DNA of 22,001 nt, taken from assembly GCA_020848595.1 (NCBI GenBank), contig JADLHV010000115.1:1-22001 (forward strand), written 5' to 3'. This document shows, piece after piece, positions 9,551 to 16,003 of this stretch. A model generated the notes under the pieces. That model saw only the letters and a list, made by a program, of their open reading frames with translations, was not told the origin of the DNA and did not search any database. Origin of the DNA: Bacteroidia bacterium. Its GTDB lineage: Bacteria; Bacteroidota; Bacteroidia; NS11-12g; UBA955. Each line of letters starts with the position of its first letter. The stretch's first letter is position 1. The position numbers and the translations under genes were made by a program.

Positions 9551-10099
9551 TTATTCTTTTTCTACTTGGTTATAATTGAGTTCTAGAGGAGTTCTTCGAC
9601 CGAAGATTTTTACCATAACTTTCAATTTTTTCTTTTCTTCATTCACTTCTTCAATAACACCGCTGAAACCAGAGAAAGGTCCATCAGTTACTTTGATAGC
9701 TTCACCAACGATGAATGGTTCAGTAACATCGGCGTCCATAGTTCCATTTTCGTCTGCGTTACCGAGGATTCTATTTACTTCGGCTTGTCTAAGAGGCACG
9801 GGATTATCTTTAGATCCGAGGAAACCAACGACACCGTTAATACCTTTAATAGTAGCGGCCACTTCACCATGAAATTTAGCTTGAATAAGAATATAGCCAG
9901 GGAAATAATTTCTTTCTTTAGCTATTTTCTTACCATTTTTGATGGTATATACCTTTTCCATAGGGATAAGGATTTGTGGCACATAATCAGTTAATTTGGC
10001 TTTAATGAGTTCGCTTTCGAGATTAGCTTTTACCTTTTTCTCTTGGCCAGAGACGGCCCTTACGACATACCATTGCAATTCGCTAGCTTCCATTGCCAT
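9551..10099 (-). CDS. nusG: Transcription termination/antitermination protein NusG
   Basis: NusG binds the clamp of RNA polymerase and couples it to Rho or to the ribosome. The 182 residues have an N-terminal NGN domain (WYVVRAVSGQEKKVKANLES, then NYFPGYILIQ) and a C-terminal KOW domain (GPFSGFSGVIEEVNEEKKK). The length agrees with NusG. The ATG at 10099 overlaps the secE stop by one base (TAATG), a translational coupling arrangement; an alternative ATG two codons later (10093) is possible. The secE-nusG-rplK order is typical of bacteria. Confidence 0.97.
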   Translation of the reverse strand: MAMEASELQWYVVRAVSGQEKKVKANLESELIKAKLTDYVPQILIPMEKVYTIKNGKKIAKERNYFPGYILIQAKFHGEVAATIKGINGVVGFLGSKDNPVPLRQAEVNRILGNADENGTMDADVTEPFIVGEAIKVTDGPFSGFSGVIEEVNEEKKKLKVMVKIFGRRTPLELNYNQVEKE

Positions 10100-10293
10100 T
10101 ATCTGAATAGGTTATAAAAAAAGTCCAATCCGTATCCTAGCGCAGAGTCAATGATTCTGACAAAGACAGCGAAAATAAGCGATGCAACCAAAACGATGAT
10201 AGCGCTTTCACGCAGTTCATCCCAAGTTGGCCAAGTTACCTTATTAAGTAACTCATCAACGGAGTGGTTCCACATATTTTTTAATTTATCCAT
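10099..10293 (-). CDS. secE: Preprotein translocase subunit SecE
   Basis: SecE is the small essential clamp subunit of the SecYEG channel in the inner membrane. I place the start at the ATG at 10293, giving 64 residues (MDKLKNMWNHSVDEL...). The frame is open further upstream, but that would run into the tRNA-Trp gene. The amphipathic N-terminal helix includes the conserved LLNKVTWPTWDEL element, followed by one membrane span (about residues 30-52, SAIIVLVASLIFAVFVRII). Single-span SecE of about 60-70 residues is the usual form outside Proteobacteria. It overlaps nusG by one base. Confidence 0.95.
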   Translation of the reverse strand: MDKLKNMWNHSVDELLNKVTWPTWDELRESAIIVLVASLIFAVFVRIIDSALGYGLDFFYNLFR

Positions 10294-10308
10294 TTTTTTA
10301 TTTTTTAG

Positions 10309-10379
10309 CACGAGAGGAGAGATTCGAACTCCCATCAAAGGTTTTGGAGACCTCTATTCTACCCTTGAACTACTCTCGT
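10309..10379 (-). tRNA. tRNA-Trp (anticodon CCA)
   Basis: The minus strand folds as a full cloverleaf: acceptor ACGAGAG with CTCTCGT, D arm GTTC with GAAT, anticodon loop CTCCAAA giving anticodon CCA, T arm with TTCGAAT loop, and discriminator G. It is 71 nt and the 3' CCA is not encoded. It lies between tuf and secE, 15 nt from the secE start. Its 5' end is directly preceded by the T-run of the tuf terminator. Anticodon CCA reads UGG and not UGA by standard pairing, which bears on the UGA in rpsU. Confidence 0.96.
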
Positions 10380-10423
10380 AAAAACATTAGTCACCCTTTC
10401 AGAAAGCGATAGGGTGACTAATG
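10380..10423 (-). terminator. Intrinsic terminator after tuf
   Basis: A perfect 13-bp inverted repeat (10385-10397 with 10411-10423, arm CATTAGTCACCCT) encloses a 13-nt loop. On the minus strand it is followed by TTTTT (10384-10380). The next base is the first nucleotide of mature tRNA-Trp, so the terminator and the tRNA touch. Confidence 0.88.
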
Positions 10424-10440
10424 CCATATAGGTTTATAAA

Positions 10441-11628
10441 TTAGTCTAAAATTTCAGTTACCTGACCAGCACCAATTGTTCTACCACCTTCACGGATAGC
10501 GAAACGAAGCGCTTTTTCCATAGCGATAGGAGCGATCAATTGAACAGTGATAGTGATATTATCGCCAGGCATGCACATTTCAACACCTTCAGGAAGAGTA
10601 CATTCGCCGGTGATATCAGTGGTACGGAAATAGAACTGAGGTCTGTATTTGTTAAAGAACGGAGTATGACGACCACCTTCTTCTTTACTTAATACGTAAA
10701 CTTCAGCTTTAAATTTAGCGTGAGGGGTAACAGAACCTGGTTTACAGATAACCATACCTCTTTTAATTTGTTCTTTATCGATACCACGAAGAAGTAGACC
10801 GGCGTTATCACCAGCTTCACCTCTATCGAGTAATTTACTGAACATTTCAACACCAGTGATAGTAGAAGTCATTTTCTCGTCACCAAGACCGATAATTTCT
10901 ACAGGGTCACCAACATTAATGATACCTCTTTCGATACGACCAGTAGCAACGGTACCACGACCGGTGATAGAGAATACGTCTTCAACAGGCATTAGGAAAG
11001 GTTGGTCAACCAAACGTGGAGGAATAGGGATCCAATTATCAACTGCATCCATAAGTTCCATAATTTTATCAACCCAAGCAGCATCGCCGTTTAATCCACC
11101 TAGAGCAGAACCTCTAATAATAGGCGTATTATCACCATCGAAGCTATAGAAGCTTAACAATTCACGAATTTCCATTTCAACTAAGTCAAGTAATTCAGAA
11201 TCGTCAACCATATCGCATTTATTCATGAAAACAACAAGACGAGGCACACCAACTTGACGAGCAAGCAAGATATGTTCGCGAGTTTGCGGCATAGGACCAT
11301 CAGTAGCAGCAACAACAAGGATAGCACCATCCATTTGCGCGGCACCAGTTACCATGTTTTTAACATAGTCAGCGTGACCTGGACAATCTACGTGAGCATA
11401 GTGTCTAGTTTCAGTTTGATATTCAACGTGAGCAGTATTAATAGTAATACCTCTTTCTTTTTCTTCTGGAGCAGAGTCGATAGAGTCGAAAGACTTCTGT
11501 TCAGCTAAACCTTTAGAAGCTAATACTGAAGTGATAGCGGCAGTCAAGGTAGTTTTACCGTGGTCAACGTGACCAATGGTACCTATGTTGACGTGGGCTT
11601 TGGAGCGGTCAAATGTTTCTTTTGCCAT
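10441..11628 (-). CDS. tuf: Translation elongation factor Tu
   Basis: EF-Tu is the GTPase that delivers aminoacyl-tRNA to the ribosomal A site. The 395 residues are full length. The G domain shows the P-loop GHVDHGKT (residues 19-26), the switch I stretch RGITINTAHVEY, DCPGHADY (G3), NKCD (G4) and GSALGGLN (G5); domains 2 and 3 follow, with VEMCMPGDNITITVQLI near the C terminus. It lies directly after a tRNA-Thr gene and before tRNA-Trp. The 58-nt gap to tRNA-Thr(GGU) shows no TAnnTTTG promoter, so it is probably cotranscribed with the four upstream tRNAs. A strong hairpin terminator follows 18 nt after the stop. Confidence 0.99.
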   Translation of the reverse strand: MAKETFDRSKAHVNIGTIGHVDHGKTTLTAAITSVLASKGLAEQKSFDSIDSAPEEKERGITINTAHVEYQTETRHYAHVDCPGHADYVKNMVTGAAQMDGAILVVAATDGPMPQTREHILLARQVGVPRLVVFMNKCDMVDDSELLDLVEMEIRELLSFYSFDGDNTPIIRGSALGGLNGDAAWVDKIMELMDAVDNWIPIPPRLVDQPFLMPVEDVFSITGRGTVATGRIERGIINVGDPVEIIGLGDEKMTSTITGVEMFSKLLDRGEAGDNAGLLLRGIDKEQIKRGMVICKPGSVTPHAKFKAEVYVLSKEEGGRHTPFFNKYRPQFYFRTTDITGECTLPEGVEMCMPGDNITITVQLIAPIAMEKALRFAIREGGRTIGAGQVTEILD

Positions 11629-11686
11629 GATTAATTATTTTTTATTGTTATTGTTTTTCTTTTTTAAATAATTTGTTGCTTCTTAG

Positions 11687-11758
<72 letters not shown>

Positions 11759-11839
11759 TAGTTAAATACTAGTCGTCGTGAGTTGGAAGACATCACCCCA
11801 ATGGCATTGTCTGAACACACAATACGGAACTATCATCAG

Positions 11840-11912
11840 AGCGGGAGACGAGGCTCGAACTCGCGACCTACAGCTTGGAAGGCTGACGCTCTACCAACTG
11901 AGCTACTCCCGC
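11840..11912 (-). tRNA. tRNA-Gly (anticodon TCC)
   Basis: A cloverleaf of 73 nt: acceptor GCGGGAG with CTCCCGC, D arm GCTC/GAGC, anticodon arm TCAGC-CTTCCAA-GCTGT with anticodon TCC, T loop TTCGAGC and discriminator T, as expected for bacterial tRNA-Gly. The outermost anticodon-stem pair is a T-T mismatch. CCA is not encoded. Confidence 0.96.
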
Positions 11913-11919
11913 AATCTAG

Positions 11920-11936
11920 GAGAGAACGGTTCTCTC
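11920..11936 (-). other. Small hairpin in the tRNA-Tyr/tRNA-Gly spacer
   Basis: GAGAGAAC and GTTCTCTC face each other across a single G, giving a practical stem of about 6 bp with a 5-nt loop. It sits 7 nt before the 5' end of tRNA-Gly. It has no T-run, so it is not a terminator; it may mark an RNase cleavage site in the precursor. That role is inference. Confidence 0.35.
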
Positions 11937-11956
11937 TTCAAATCTGACGACCGAAG

Positions 11957-12037
11957 TGGGAAGTGGTGGATTCGAACCACCGAAGCCGAAGCAACAGATT
12001 TACAGTCTGTCCCATTTAGCCACTCTGGAAACTTCCC
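11957..12037 (-). tRNA. tRNA-Tyr (anticodon GTA)
   Basis: A class II tRNA of 81 nt with a long variable arm (TGCTTCGGCTTCG). Acceptor GGGAAGT pairs with ACTTCCC, the anticodon arm is ACAGA-CTGTAAA-TCTGT with anticodon GTA, the T loop is TTCGAAT, and the discriminator is A. CCA is not encoded. It is second in the Thr-Tyr-Gly-Thr array. Confidence 0.95.
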
Positions 12038-12050
12038 AAATGTCCTAATG

Positions 12051-12123
12051 AGCCACTTGCCGGGATCGAACCAGCGACCTACTGATTACAAATCAGTTGC
12101 TCTACCAGCTGAGCTAAAGTGGC
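12051..12123 (-). tRNA. tRNA-Thr (anticodon TGT)
   Basis: A cloverleaf of 73 nt: acceptor GCCACTT with AAGTGGC, D arm GCTC/GAGC, anticodon arm ACTGA-TTTGTAA-TCAGT with anticodon TGT, T arm GCTGG-TTCGATC-CCGGC and discriminator T. CCA is not encoded. It is the first gene of the tRNA-tuf transcription unit. Confidence 0.96.
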
Positions 12124-12191
12124 TTGTAAAAGAACGCTCTTTTTACGGTTATTATCCGAATGAGTTCAGATGATTTCTGTAAAAAGGACTG

Positions 12192-12222
12192 CAAAAAAAG
12201 GTTATTTAATTGACATTTCAAA
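12192..12222 (-). promoter_or_regulatory. Candidate promoter of the tRNA-tuf operon
   Basis: On the minus strand TTTG (12222-12219) is followed after exactly 19 nt by TTTTTTTG (12199-12192), one base off the Bacteroidota -7 consensus TAnnTTTG. The sequence just after the box, CAGTCC, is the same as after the rpsT box. A start near 12185 would give a leader of about 60 nt before tRNA-Thr. That leader contains a small hairpin (12126-12146). A second box-like TATTTTTG at 12232-12239 lacks a -33 partner. Confidence 0.5.
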
Positions 12223-12246
12223 GCGTTTCCTCAAAAATATTTCACG

Positions 12247-12275
12247 AAAAAGCCCTCGTTTTTACCGAGGGCTTT
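12247..12275 (-). terminator. Intrinsic terminator after hpf
   Basis: A 10-bp stem (12249-12258 with 12266-12275, core GCCCTCG/CGAGGGC) with a 7-nt loop, followed on the minus strand by TTTTT. It lies about 75 nt past the hpf stop and closes the rpsU-xerC-hpf unit before the promoter of the tRNA operon. Confidence 0.85.
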
Positions 12276-12349
12276 GTTTATAGTCTAAAAAAACAGAATT
12301 TAAAGTTGTGGCTTAAGTATCGTATTTATTAGATTAATAATTGCTGTAT

Positions 12350-12649
12350 TTATGCACTAGCAGTTTTTTGTTTATATTTAATCAATTGTGACTTCAAAGC
12401 ATCTTCGGCTTTATCGAGCGCATTTTCGAAAGTTCTATCGTGTTCTTCAACAAATAAGGTTGAATTAGAGACATTCATTTTTATTTCTAGGATTTTATTG
12501 ACCTTATCATCGGACTTTTGGACCTTAAGATAAACATTGGCATCAATAATTTTATCATAATAGTGTTCTAATTTTTTAAGTTTAAGGGTTATCAGATCAA
12601 GTAATTTTTTGTCTGCTTTAAAATTGGTGTTTTGAAATTGGATTTCCAT
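12350..12649 (-). CDS. hpf: Ribosome hibernation promoting factor (short form, HPF/YfiA family)
   Basis: This family binds the 30S decoding channel in stationary phase and blocks tRNA and mRNA sites, giving inactive 70S or 100S particles. The 99 residues correspond to the single ribosome-binding domain: N-terminal MEIQFQNTNFKADKKLLDLI, a basic helix (LKKLEHYYDKI), and the C-terminal helix region VEEHDRTFENALDKAEDALK. The dimerisation domain of long HPF is absent, so it is the short form. It follows xerC after 20 nt, and a terminator follows it. I recall xerC-hpf-tRNA-tuf as a common Bacteroidota arrangement. Confidence 0.92.
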   Translation of the reverse strand: MEIQFQNTNFKADKKLLDLITLKLKKLEHYYDKIIDANVYLKVQKSDDKVNKILEIKMNVSNSTLFVEEHDRTFENALDKAEDALKSQLIKYKQKTASA

Positions 12650-12669
12650 AAGATTTTTAACAATTAAAT

Positions 12670-13575
12670 TTACTTACCACTTTTAGGGTGAGCAAGTTGA
12701 TGAATTTTTTTCAAGCGTTCCACACTATTATGGGTATAAATTTGTGTGGCTGATAGATTAGCGTGTCCGAGTAATTCTTTAATAGCATTGAGGTCACCGC
12801 CATTATTTAGAAGATGCGTTGCAAAAGTATGTCTTAATACGTGAGGACTTTTTTTCTTTTGAGTTGTAAATCCAGTCAATAGATTTTTAATTAATCTATA
12901 GACATAATTAGGATAAAGTTTATTTCCTTTAGGCGTATTAAATACATAGACACTTGCGGGGTGAAGTTTCAATCGATTTAAGAGAGCCGATTGGAGTTCA
13001 CCAGACATAGGTATAATTCTTTCTTTATTTCTTTTTCCGAGGACTTTAAGAGTACCAGCGTAGAGGTCGATATTTTGTTTTTCGAGATAGATCAATTCAC
13101 TTAATCTGATACCAGTGTGATACAAAGTTAACAAAATATCGGTGGCAATTCCATCATTTTCATCATTTATTTCGTCGTCTTTTTCATCGATTAAGGAATC
13201 GACTAGATTATTCATATTATCTTCACTAATAAAAACGGGTAATTTTTTACTATTTTTGGGTGAAGTGACCTTAATCATAGGGTCAATTTCGACGAGAGCA
13301 TGTTTTAAGAGATATTTATAATAGGTTTTAAGAGAAGATATTTTCCTATTAACACTTCTTGGATCCATTTCAGCAGCCATCAAATCAGACAACCACGACT
13401 TAATATGATGGTGATTAATGAGATTTACGCTATCAACTTCATAATTATTTTGGAGATAAATAAGAAGAGCGTTAATGTCAGAGATATAAGCTTTGACAGT
13501 ATGGGCAGACATTTTCTTTTCTGCCTCGAGATAGGTTTGAAACCTATAAATAAAAAAAGCGTCCGACAAATTCAT
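12670..13575 (-). CDS. xerC: Tyrosine recombinase of the XerC/XerD type
   Basis: This is a site-specific tyrosine recombinase, most likely one of the two Xer proteins that resolve chromosome dimers at dif. The 301 residues include an N-terminal SAM-like core-binding domain (about 8-90, with KKMSAHTVKAYISDINALL) and a catalytic domain with the full residue set: Arg157 (TGIRLSEL), Lys181, His245 and Arg248 (HVLRHTFATH), His271 (LLGHANL) and the nucleophile Tyr280 (ATQIYTH). An acidic stretch (residues 131-142) precedes the catalytic core. It lies between rpsU and hpf, unlike a phage integrase. XerC versus XerD cannot be settled from sequence alone. Its ATG lies in the loop of the rpsU terminator hairpin, and the T-run of that terminator encodes residues 7-10. 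Confidence 0.92.
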   Translation of the reverse strand: MNLSDAFFIYRFQTYLEAEKKMSAHTVKAYISDINALLIYLQNNYEVDSVNLINHHHIKSWLSDLMAAEMDPRSVNRKISSLKTYYKYLLKHALVEIDPMIKVTSPKNSKKLPVFISEDNMNNLVDSLIDEKDDEINDENDGIATDILLTLYHTGIRLSELIYLEKQNIDLYAGTLKVLGKRNKERIIPMSGELQSALLNRLKLHPASVYVFNTPKGNKLYPNYVYRLIKNLLTGFTTQKKKSPHVLRHTFATHLLNNGGDLNAIKELLGHANLSATQIYTHNSVERLKKIHQLAHPKSGK

Positions 13576-13586
13576 TATCGGACGCT
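13552..13586 (-). terminator. Intrinsic terminator after rpsU, overlapping the xerC start
   Basis: A perfect 9-bp stem (13558-13566 with 13578-13586, AGCGTCCGA/TCGGACGCT) with an 11-nt loop is followed on the minus strand by seven T. It lies 19 nt after the rpsU stop. The xerC ATG (13575-13573) is in the loop, and the stem and T-run are xerC codons 4-9. Confidence 0.85.
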
Positions 13587-13605
13587 AATATAATATGTTT
13601 GACGA

Positions 13606-13800
13606 TTAACCGTTAATTTGGTTTTGAACAAATGCCCTATAGGCAGCTCTTCTAATTTCCATTCTTCTGGTCACTGATGGTTTTTCGAAAGCTTGTCTAC
13701 TTCTTCATTCCTTCATGATGCCGATTTTTTCGTACTTCTTTTTGTACTTTTTCAAGGCTTTGTCGAGGTTCTCGTTGTCTTTTACGTTGATATAGATCAT
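13606..13800 (-). CDS. rpsU: 30S ribosomal protein bS21, interrupted by an in-frame UGA at codon 32
   Basis: bS21 is a small basic protein of the 30S platform; in Bacteroidota it helps to hold the 3' end of 16S rRNA. Read without regard to the stop, this is 64 residues: MIYINVKDNENLDKALKKYK, then KKYEKIGIMKE, a UGA (13707-13705), and RSRQAFEKPSVTRRMEIRRA, ending QNQING and TAA. Both halves match bS21 in the same frame, so this is a single codon change and not a frameshift. The position is usually hydrophobic (for example Leu in KEL-R-x-RQ). Possible explanations are UGA readthrough or recoding, a real nonsense mutation, or a base error. It has a clear promoter, a terminator and normal neighbours, which argues against a long-dead gene. 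The start ATG is 17 nt or so after the predicted transcription start. Confidence 0.85.
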
Positions 13801-13823
13801 TCTGAATCTTTAAAATTGGGATG

Positions 13824-13854
13824 CAAATATAATAAAAATGAATAATAAAAACAA
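13824..13854 (-). promoter_or_regulatory. rpsU promoter
   Basis: On the minus strand CTTG (TTG at 13854-13852), a 20-nt spacer, then TATATTTG (13831-13824), a full match to the Bacteroidota -7 consensus TAnnTTTG. Start of transcription is expected near 13817-13820, giving a leader of about 17-20 nt. No Shine-Dalgarno sequence is visible in it (AAAGATTCAG before the ATG). Confidence 0.75.
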
Positions 13855-13855
13855 G

Positions 13856-14995
13856 TTATTTCAAAATCGCTCTAGAAATTACTAATTTTTGAATTTCGGA
13901 GGTGCCTTCACCGATAGTACAAAGTTTACTATCGCGATAATATTTCTCAACTGGGAAGTCTTTGGTATAGCCGTATCCACCAAAGATTTGGATAGCTTCG
14001 GTAGCTACTTTCACGCATACTTCGCTAGCATAGTATTTAGCCATAGCAGAAACTTTGGTTACAGGCAGACCATTATTTTTAAGGTAGCAAGATTCAGCGA
14101 TTAATAATTCGGCAGCTTCAATTTGCATAGCCATATCGGCCAATTTAAAACCAATAGCTTGGAAATTAGCGATAGGTTGACCGAATTGTTCTCTTTCTTT
14201 TGCATATTTAACAGAAGCATCATAGGCACCTTTTGCGATACCTAGAGAGAGAGCAGCAATAGAAATTCTACCACCATCAAGGACTTTCATTGCTTGAATA
14301 AATCCTTCACCTATATTACCTAAGATATTAGCTTCAGGCACGCGACATTCTTCGAAAATCATTTCAGCAGTTTCGCTGGCCCTCATACCAAGTTTATTTT
14401 CCTTTTTACCAGCATTAAAACCTGGTGTACCTCTTTCGACTACAAAGGCTGTAATACCATGAGAATCTAGCAAGTCACCAGTACGAGCTAGTACAACAGC
14501 CACATTACCAGTAATACCGTGAGTAATCCAATTTTTAGCTCCATTTAAGACATAAGAATCACCTTCTTTTCTGGCCGTTACTTTCATTCTTAGAGCATCG
14601 CTACCAGTATTAGCTTCAGTTAAACCCCATGCGCCTATCCATTCACCGGAAGCTAATTTAGGCAACCATTTTTTCTTTTGTTCTTCATTACCGAACTGCA
14701 AAATATGCCCGGTACAGAGACTATTATGAGCAGCGAGACTTAAGCCAATAGAACCACAAACTCTAGCGGTTTCGACTATAGCATCTACATATTCGTAATA
14801 CCCCAAACCCGAACCACCGTATTCTTCAGGGACAAGCACCCCCATGAGTCCGAGTTTACCCATTTCTTTAAAAAGTTCGACAGGGAAAAATTGAGCTTCG
14901 TCCCATTCCATTACATTAGGACGAATGTTCTTTTCGGCAAAGTCTTTACACATTTGCCTAATCATTGATTGGCTTTCAGAGTTAGTAAAATCCAT
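13856..14995 (-). CDS. Acyl-CoA dehydrogenase (short-chain / butyryl-CoA type)
   Basis: This is an FAD flavoprotein that oxidises an acyl-CoA to the 2-enoyl-CoA and passes electrons to electron-transfer flavoprotein. The 379 residues are full length. Both family signatures are present: GAWGLTEANTGSDA in the middle domain and QIFGGYGYTKDFPVEKYYRD near the C terminus. The catalytic base is Glu363 in GEGTSEIQ, the position used by short- and medium-chain enzymes. Substrate chain length cannot be fixed from sequence; fatty acid or branched-chain amino acid breakdown are the likely roles. It stands alone, and its stop lies next to the -33 element of rpsU. A TATTTTTG box ends 7 nt before the ATG. 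Confidence 0.93.
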   Translation of the reverse strand: MDFTNSESQSMIRQMCKDFAEKNIRPNVMEWDEAQFFPVELFKEMGKLGLMGVLVPEEYGGSGLGYYEYVDAIVETARVCGSIGLSLAAHNSLCTGHILQFGNEEQKKKWLPKLASGEWIGAWGLTEANTGSDALRMKVTARKEGDSYVLNGAKNWITHGITGNVAVVLARTGDLLDSHGITAFVVERGTPGFNAGKKENKLGMRASETAEMIFEECRVPEANILGNIGEGFIQAMKVLDGGRISIAALSLGIAKGAYDASVKYAKEREQFGQPIANFQAIGFKLADMAMQIEAAELLIAESCYLKNNGLPVTKVSAMAKYYASEVCVKVATEAIQIFGGYGYTKDFPVEKYYRDSKLCTIGEGTSEIQKLVISRAILK

Positions 14996-15002
14996 AAAGT
15001 TG

Positions 15003-15037
15003 CAAAAATAAACAGAATTAAAGAAGAAAAAAGCAAA
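15003..15037 (-). promoter_or_regulatory. Candidate promoter of the acyl-CoA dehydrogenase gene
   Basis: TATTTTTG (15010-15003) matches TAnnTTTG. The nearest -33 TTTG (15037-15034) is 23 nt upstream, a long spacer. The box ends 7 nt before the ATG, so transcription should begin at or next to the start codon. Confidence 0.5.
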
Positions 15038-15099
15038 AGCTTAATAATATATCGATAAAAAAAATAGATATATAGAATTGAGTATTAAAAATGTAGCGA

Positions 15100-15957
15100 T
15101 TACTTAACAATTAAATAAGGTTTTGCTTTGTTTATTTTTACAGAGTCGATAGCTTTAATAAGCATTAAATCATCAATACTTTTATACATCCCATGCTGAG
15201 AGCGATAAGCAACAATTAGTTTAGCCATAGAAAACCCGATATAAGGATGTTTAGAAAACGTTTCATAATCAGTAGAATTAATATCAAGACGAGAAATTAA
15301 ATTTGGGTTTAAAGACAAATATTTTTTTAGCACAGGGATACAATTCGAGTCGAGACCATAGATTTCATACAATTGATTATAGTTGACAAAGCCACCTAGA
15401 CGATTTCGGAAAGCGATGATACGTTTAGCTAATTTCATACCAATACAGGGTAATTTTTCGAGTTGGAAAGAATCAGCAGAATTTAATTCAACAAGCAATT
15501 TTATTTGTTCGTTATGTATAGGCGATTGAGTCATCGATTGATTAAGGGGAGCATCATCAGGCAGAAGAATATAACTTTCGATTCGTTTATACCAAGACGT
15601 ATCTATACCATAAATTTTAAGTAATTGAGATTTAGATTTAAAAGGGCCAAATTTATTACGGTAATTCAAAACACGATTAGCCACGAAAGGTTTCATTCCT
15701 AGATTAATTAAATCTTGGCTAGAACATGAATTTGGATTAAACTCAGAAAAAGAATTAGAAATAGAATGAATAGTACGCGCTTTATTAGTACTATCAATCA
15801 TAGCTAAGAACCTTTTAAAATCTGTTTTATCATTAAAGGTTGGGCGAAAAGGCCATGCGATAAAAGCAGCGGCTAAAAAAAGCAAAAGGAGAAAAGCATT
15901 GCCTTCTCCTTTTGTCATATTAAAATATTCTAAAAATTGACTTTTAAATCTCCACAT
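15100..15957 (-). CDS. Membrane-anchored helix-hairpin-helix protein (ComEA-like repeats)
   Basis: A conserved Bacteroidota-type protein of 285 residues, function unknown. After a short N terminus there is one strong membrane segment (about residues 21-37, NAFLLLLFLAAAFIAWPF), so the rest is probably held at the outer face of the inner membrane. Three helix-hairpin-helix units follow, at about 73-130, 156-216 and 223-283; each has the NSAD/LEKLPCIGMKLAKRIIAFR type core or a variant (INLGMKPFVANRVLNYR; YIGFSMAKLIVAYR). Such domains bind DNA backbone non-specifically, as in the DNA-uptake receptor ComEA. A role in DNA uptake or binding is plausible but unproven; no com genes are nearby. I chose the ATG at 15957; the frame extends to a TTG at 15975, but that codon lies inside the promoter -7 box. 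Confidence 0.8.
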   Translation of the reverse strand: MWRFKSQFLEYFNMTKGEGNAFLLLLFLAAAFIAWPFRPTFNDKTDFKRFLAMIDSTNKARTIHSISNSFSEFNPNSCSSQDLINLGMKPFVANRVLNYRNKFGPFKSKSQLLKIYGIDTSWYKRIESYILLPDDAPLNQSMTQSPIHNEQIKLLVELNSADSFQLEKLPCIGMKLAKRIIAFRNRLGGFVNYNQLYEIYGLDSNCIPVLKKYLSLNPNLISRLDINSTDYETFSKHPYIGFSMAKLIVAYRSQHGMYKSIDDLMLIKAIDSVKINKAKPYLIVK

Positions 15958-15972
15958 ATCACTTGCACGACA

Positions 15973-16003
15973 CAAAAATATGCAAGAGAGATGAAAAAAA
16001 CAA
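15973..16003 (-). promoter_or_regulatory. Promoter of the helix-hairpin-helix gene
   Basis: TTG (16003-16001), a 20-nt spacer, then TATTTTTG (15980-15973), matching TAnnTTTG. The element lies between the stop of the upstream synthase gene and the ATG at 15957, leaving about 8-12 nt of leader. Confidence 0.68.

Noticed and set aside
10294..10338. N-terminal extension of SecE to ATG 10338
   Set aside because: It would overlap the 3' half of the tRNA-Trp gene and adds residues not found in SecE; the ATG at 10293 gives the family's usual start.
11778..12173. Plus-strand open frame of 131 codons
   Set aside because: It is the antisense of the three-tRNA cluster (Gly, Tyr, Thr), not a gene.
12670..13575. 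Phage or integrative-element integrase
   Set aside because: The tyrosine recombinase has XerC/D length and lies in the rpsU-xerC-hpf housekeeping context, with no attachment-site repeats or phage genes near. The adjacent tRNA cluster shows no duplicated tRNA 3' end.
13606..13800. Frameshift in rpsU
   Set aside because: Both halves are in the same frame with no length change relative to bS21; only a single codon is a stop.
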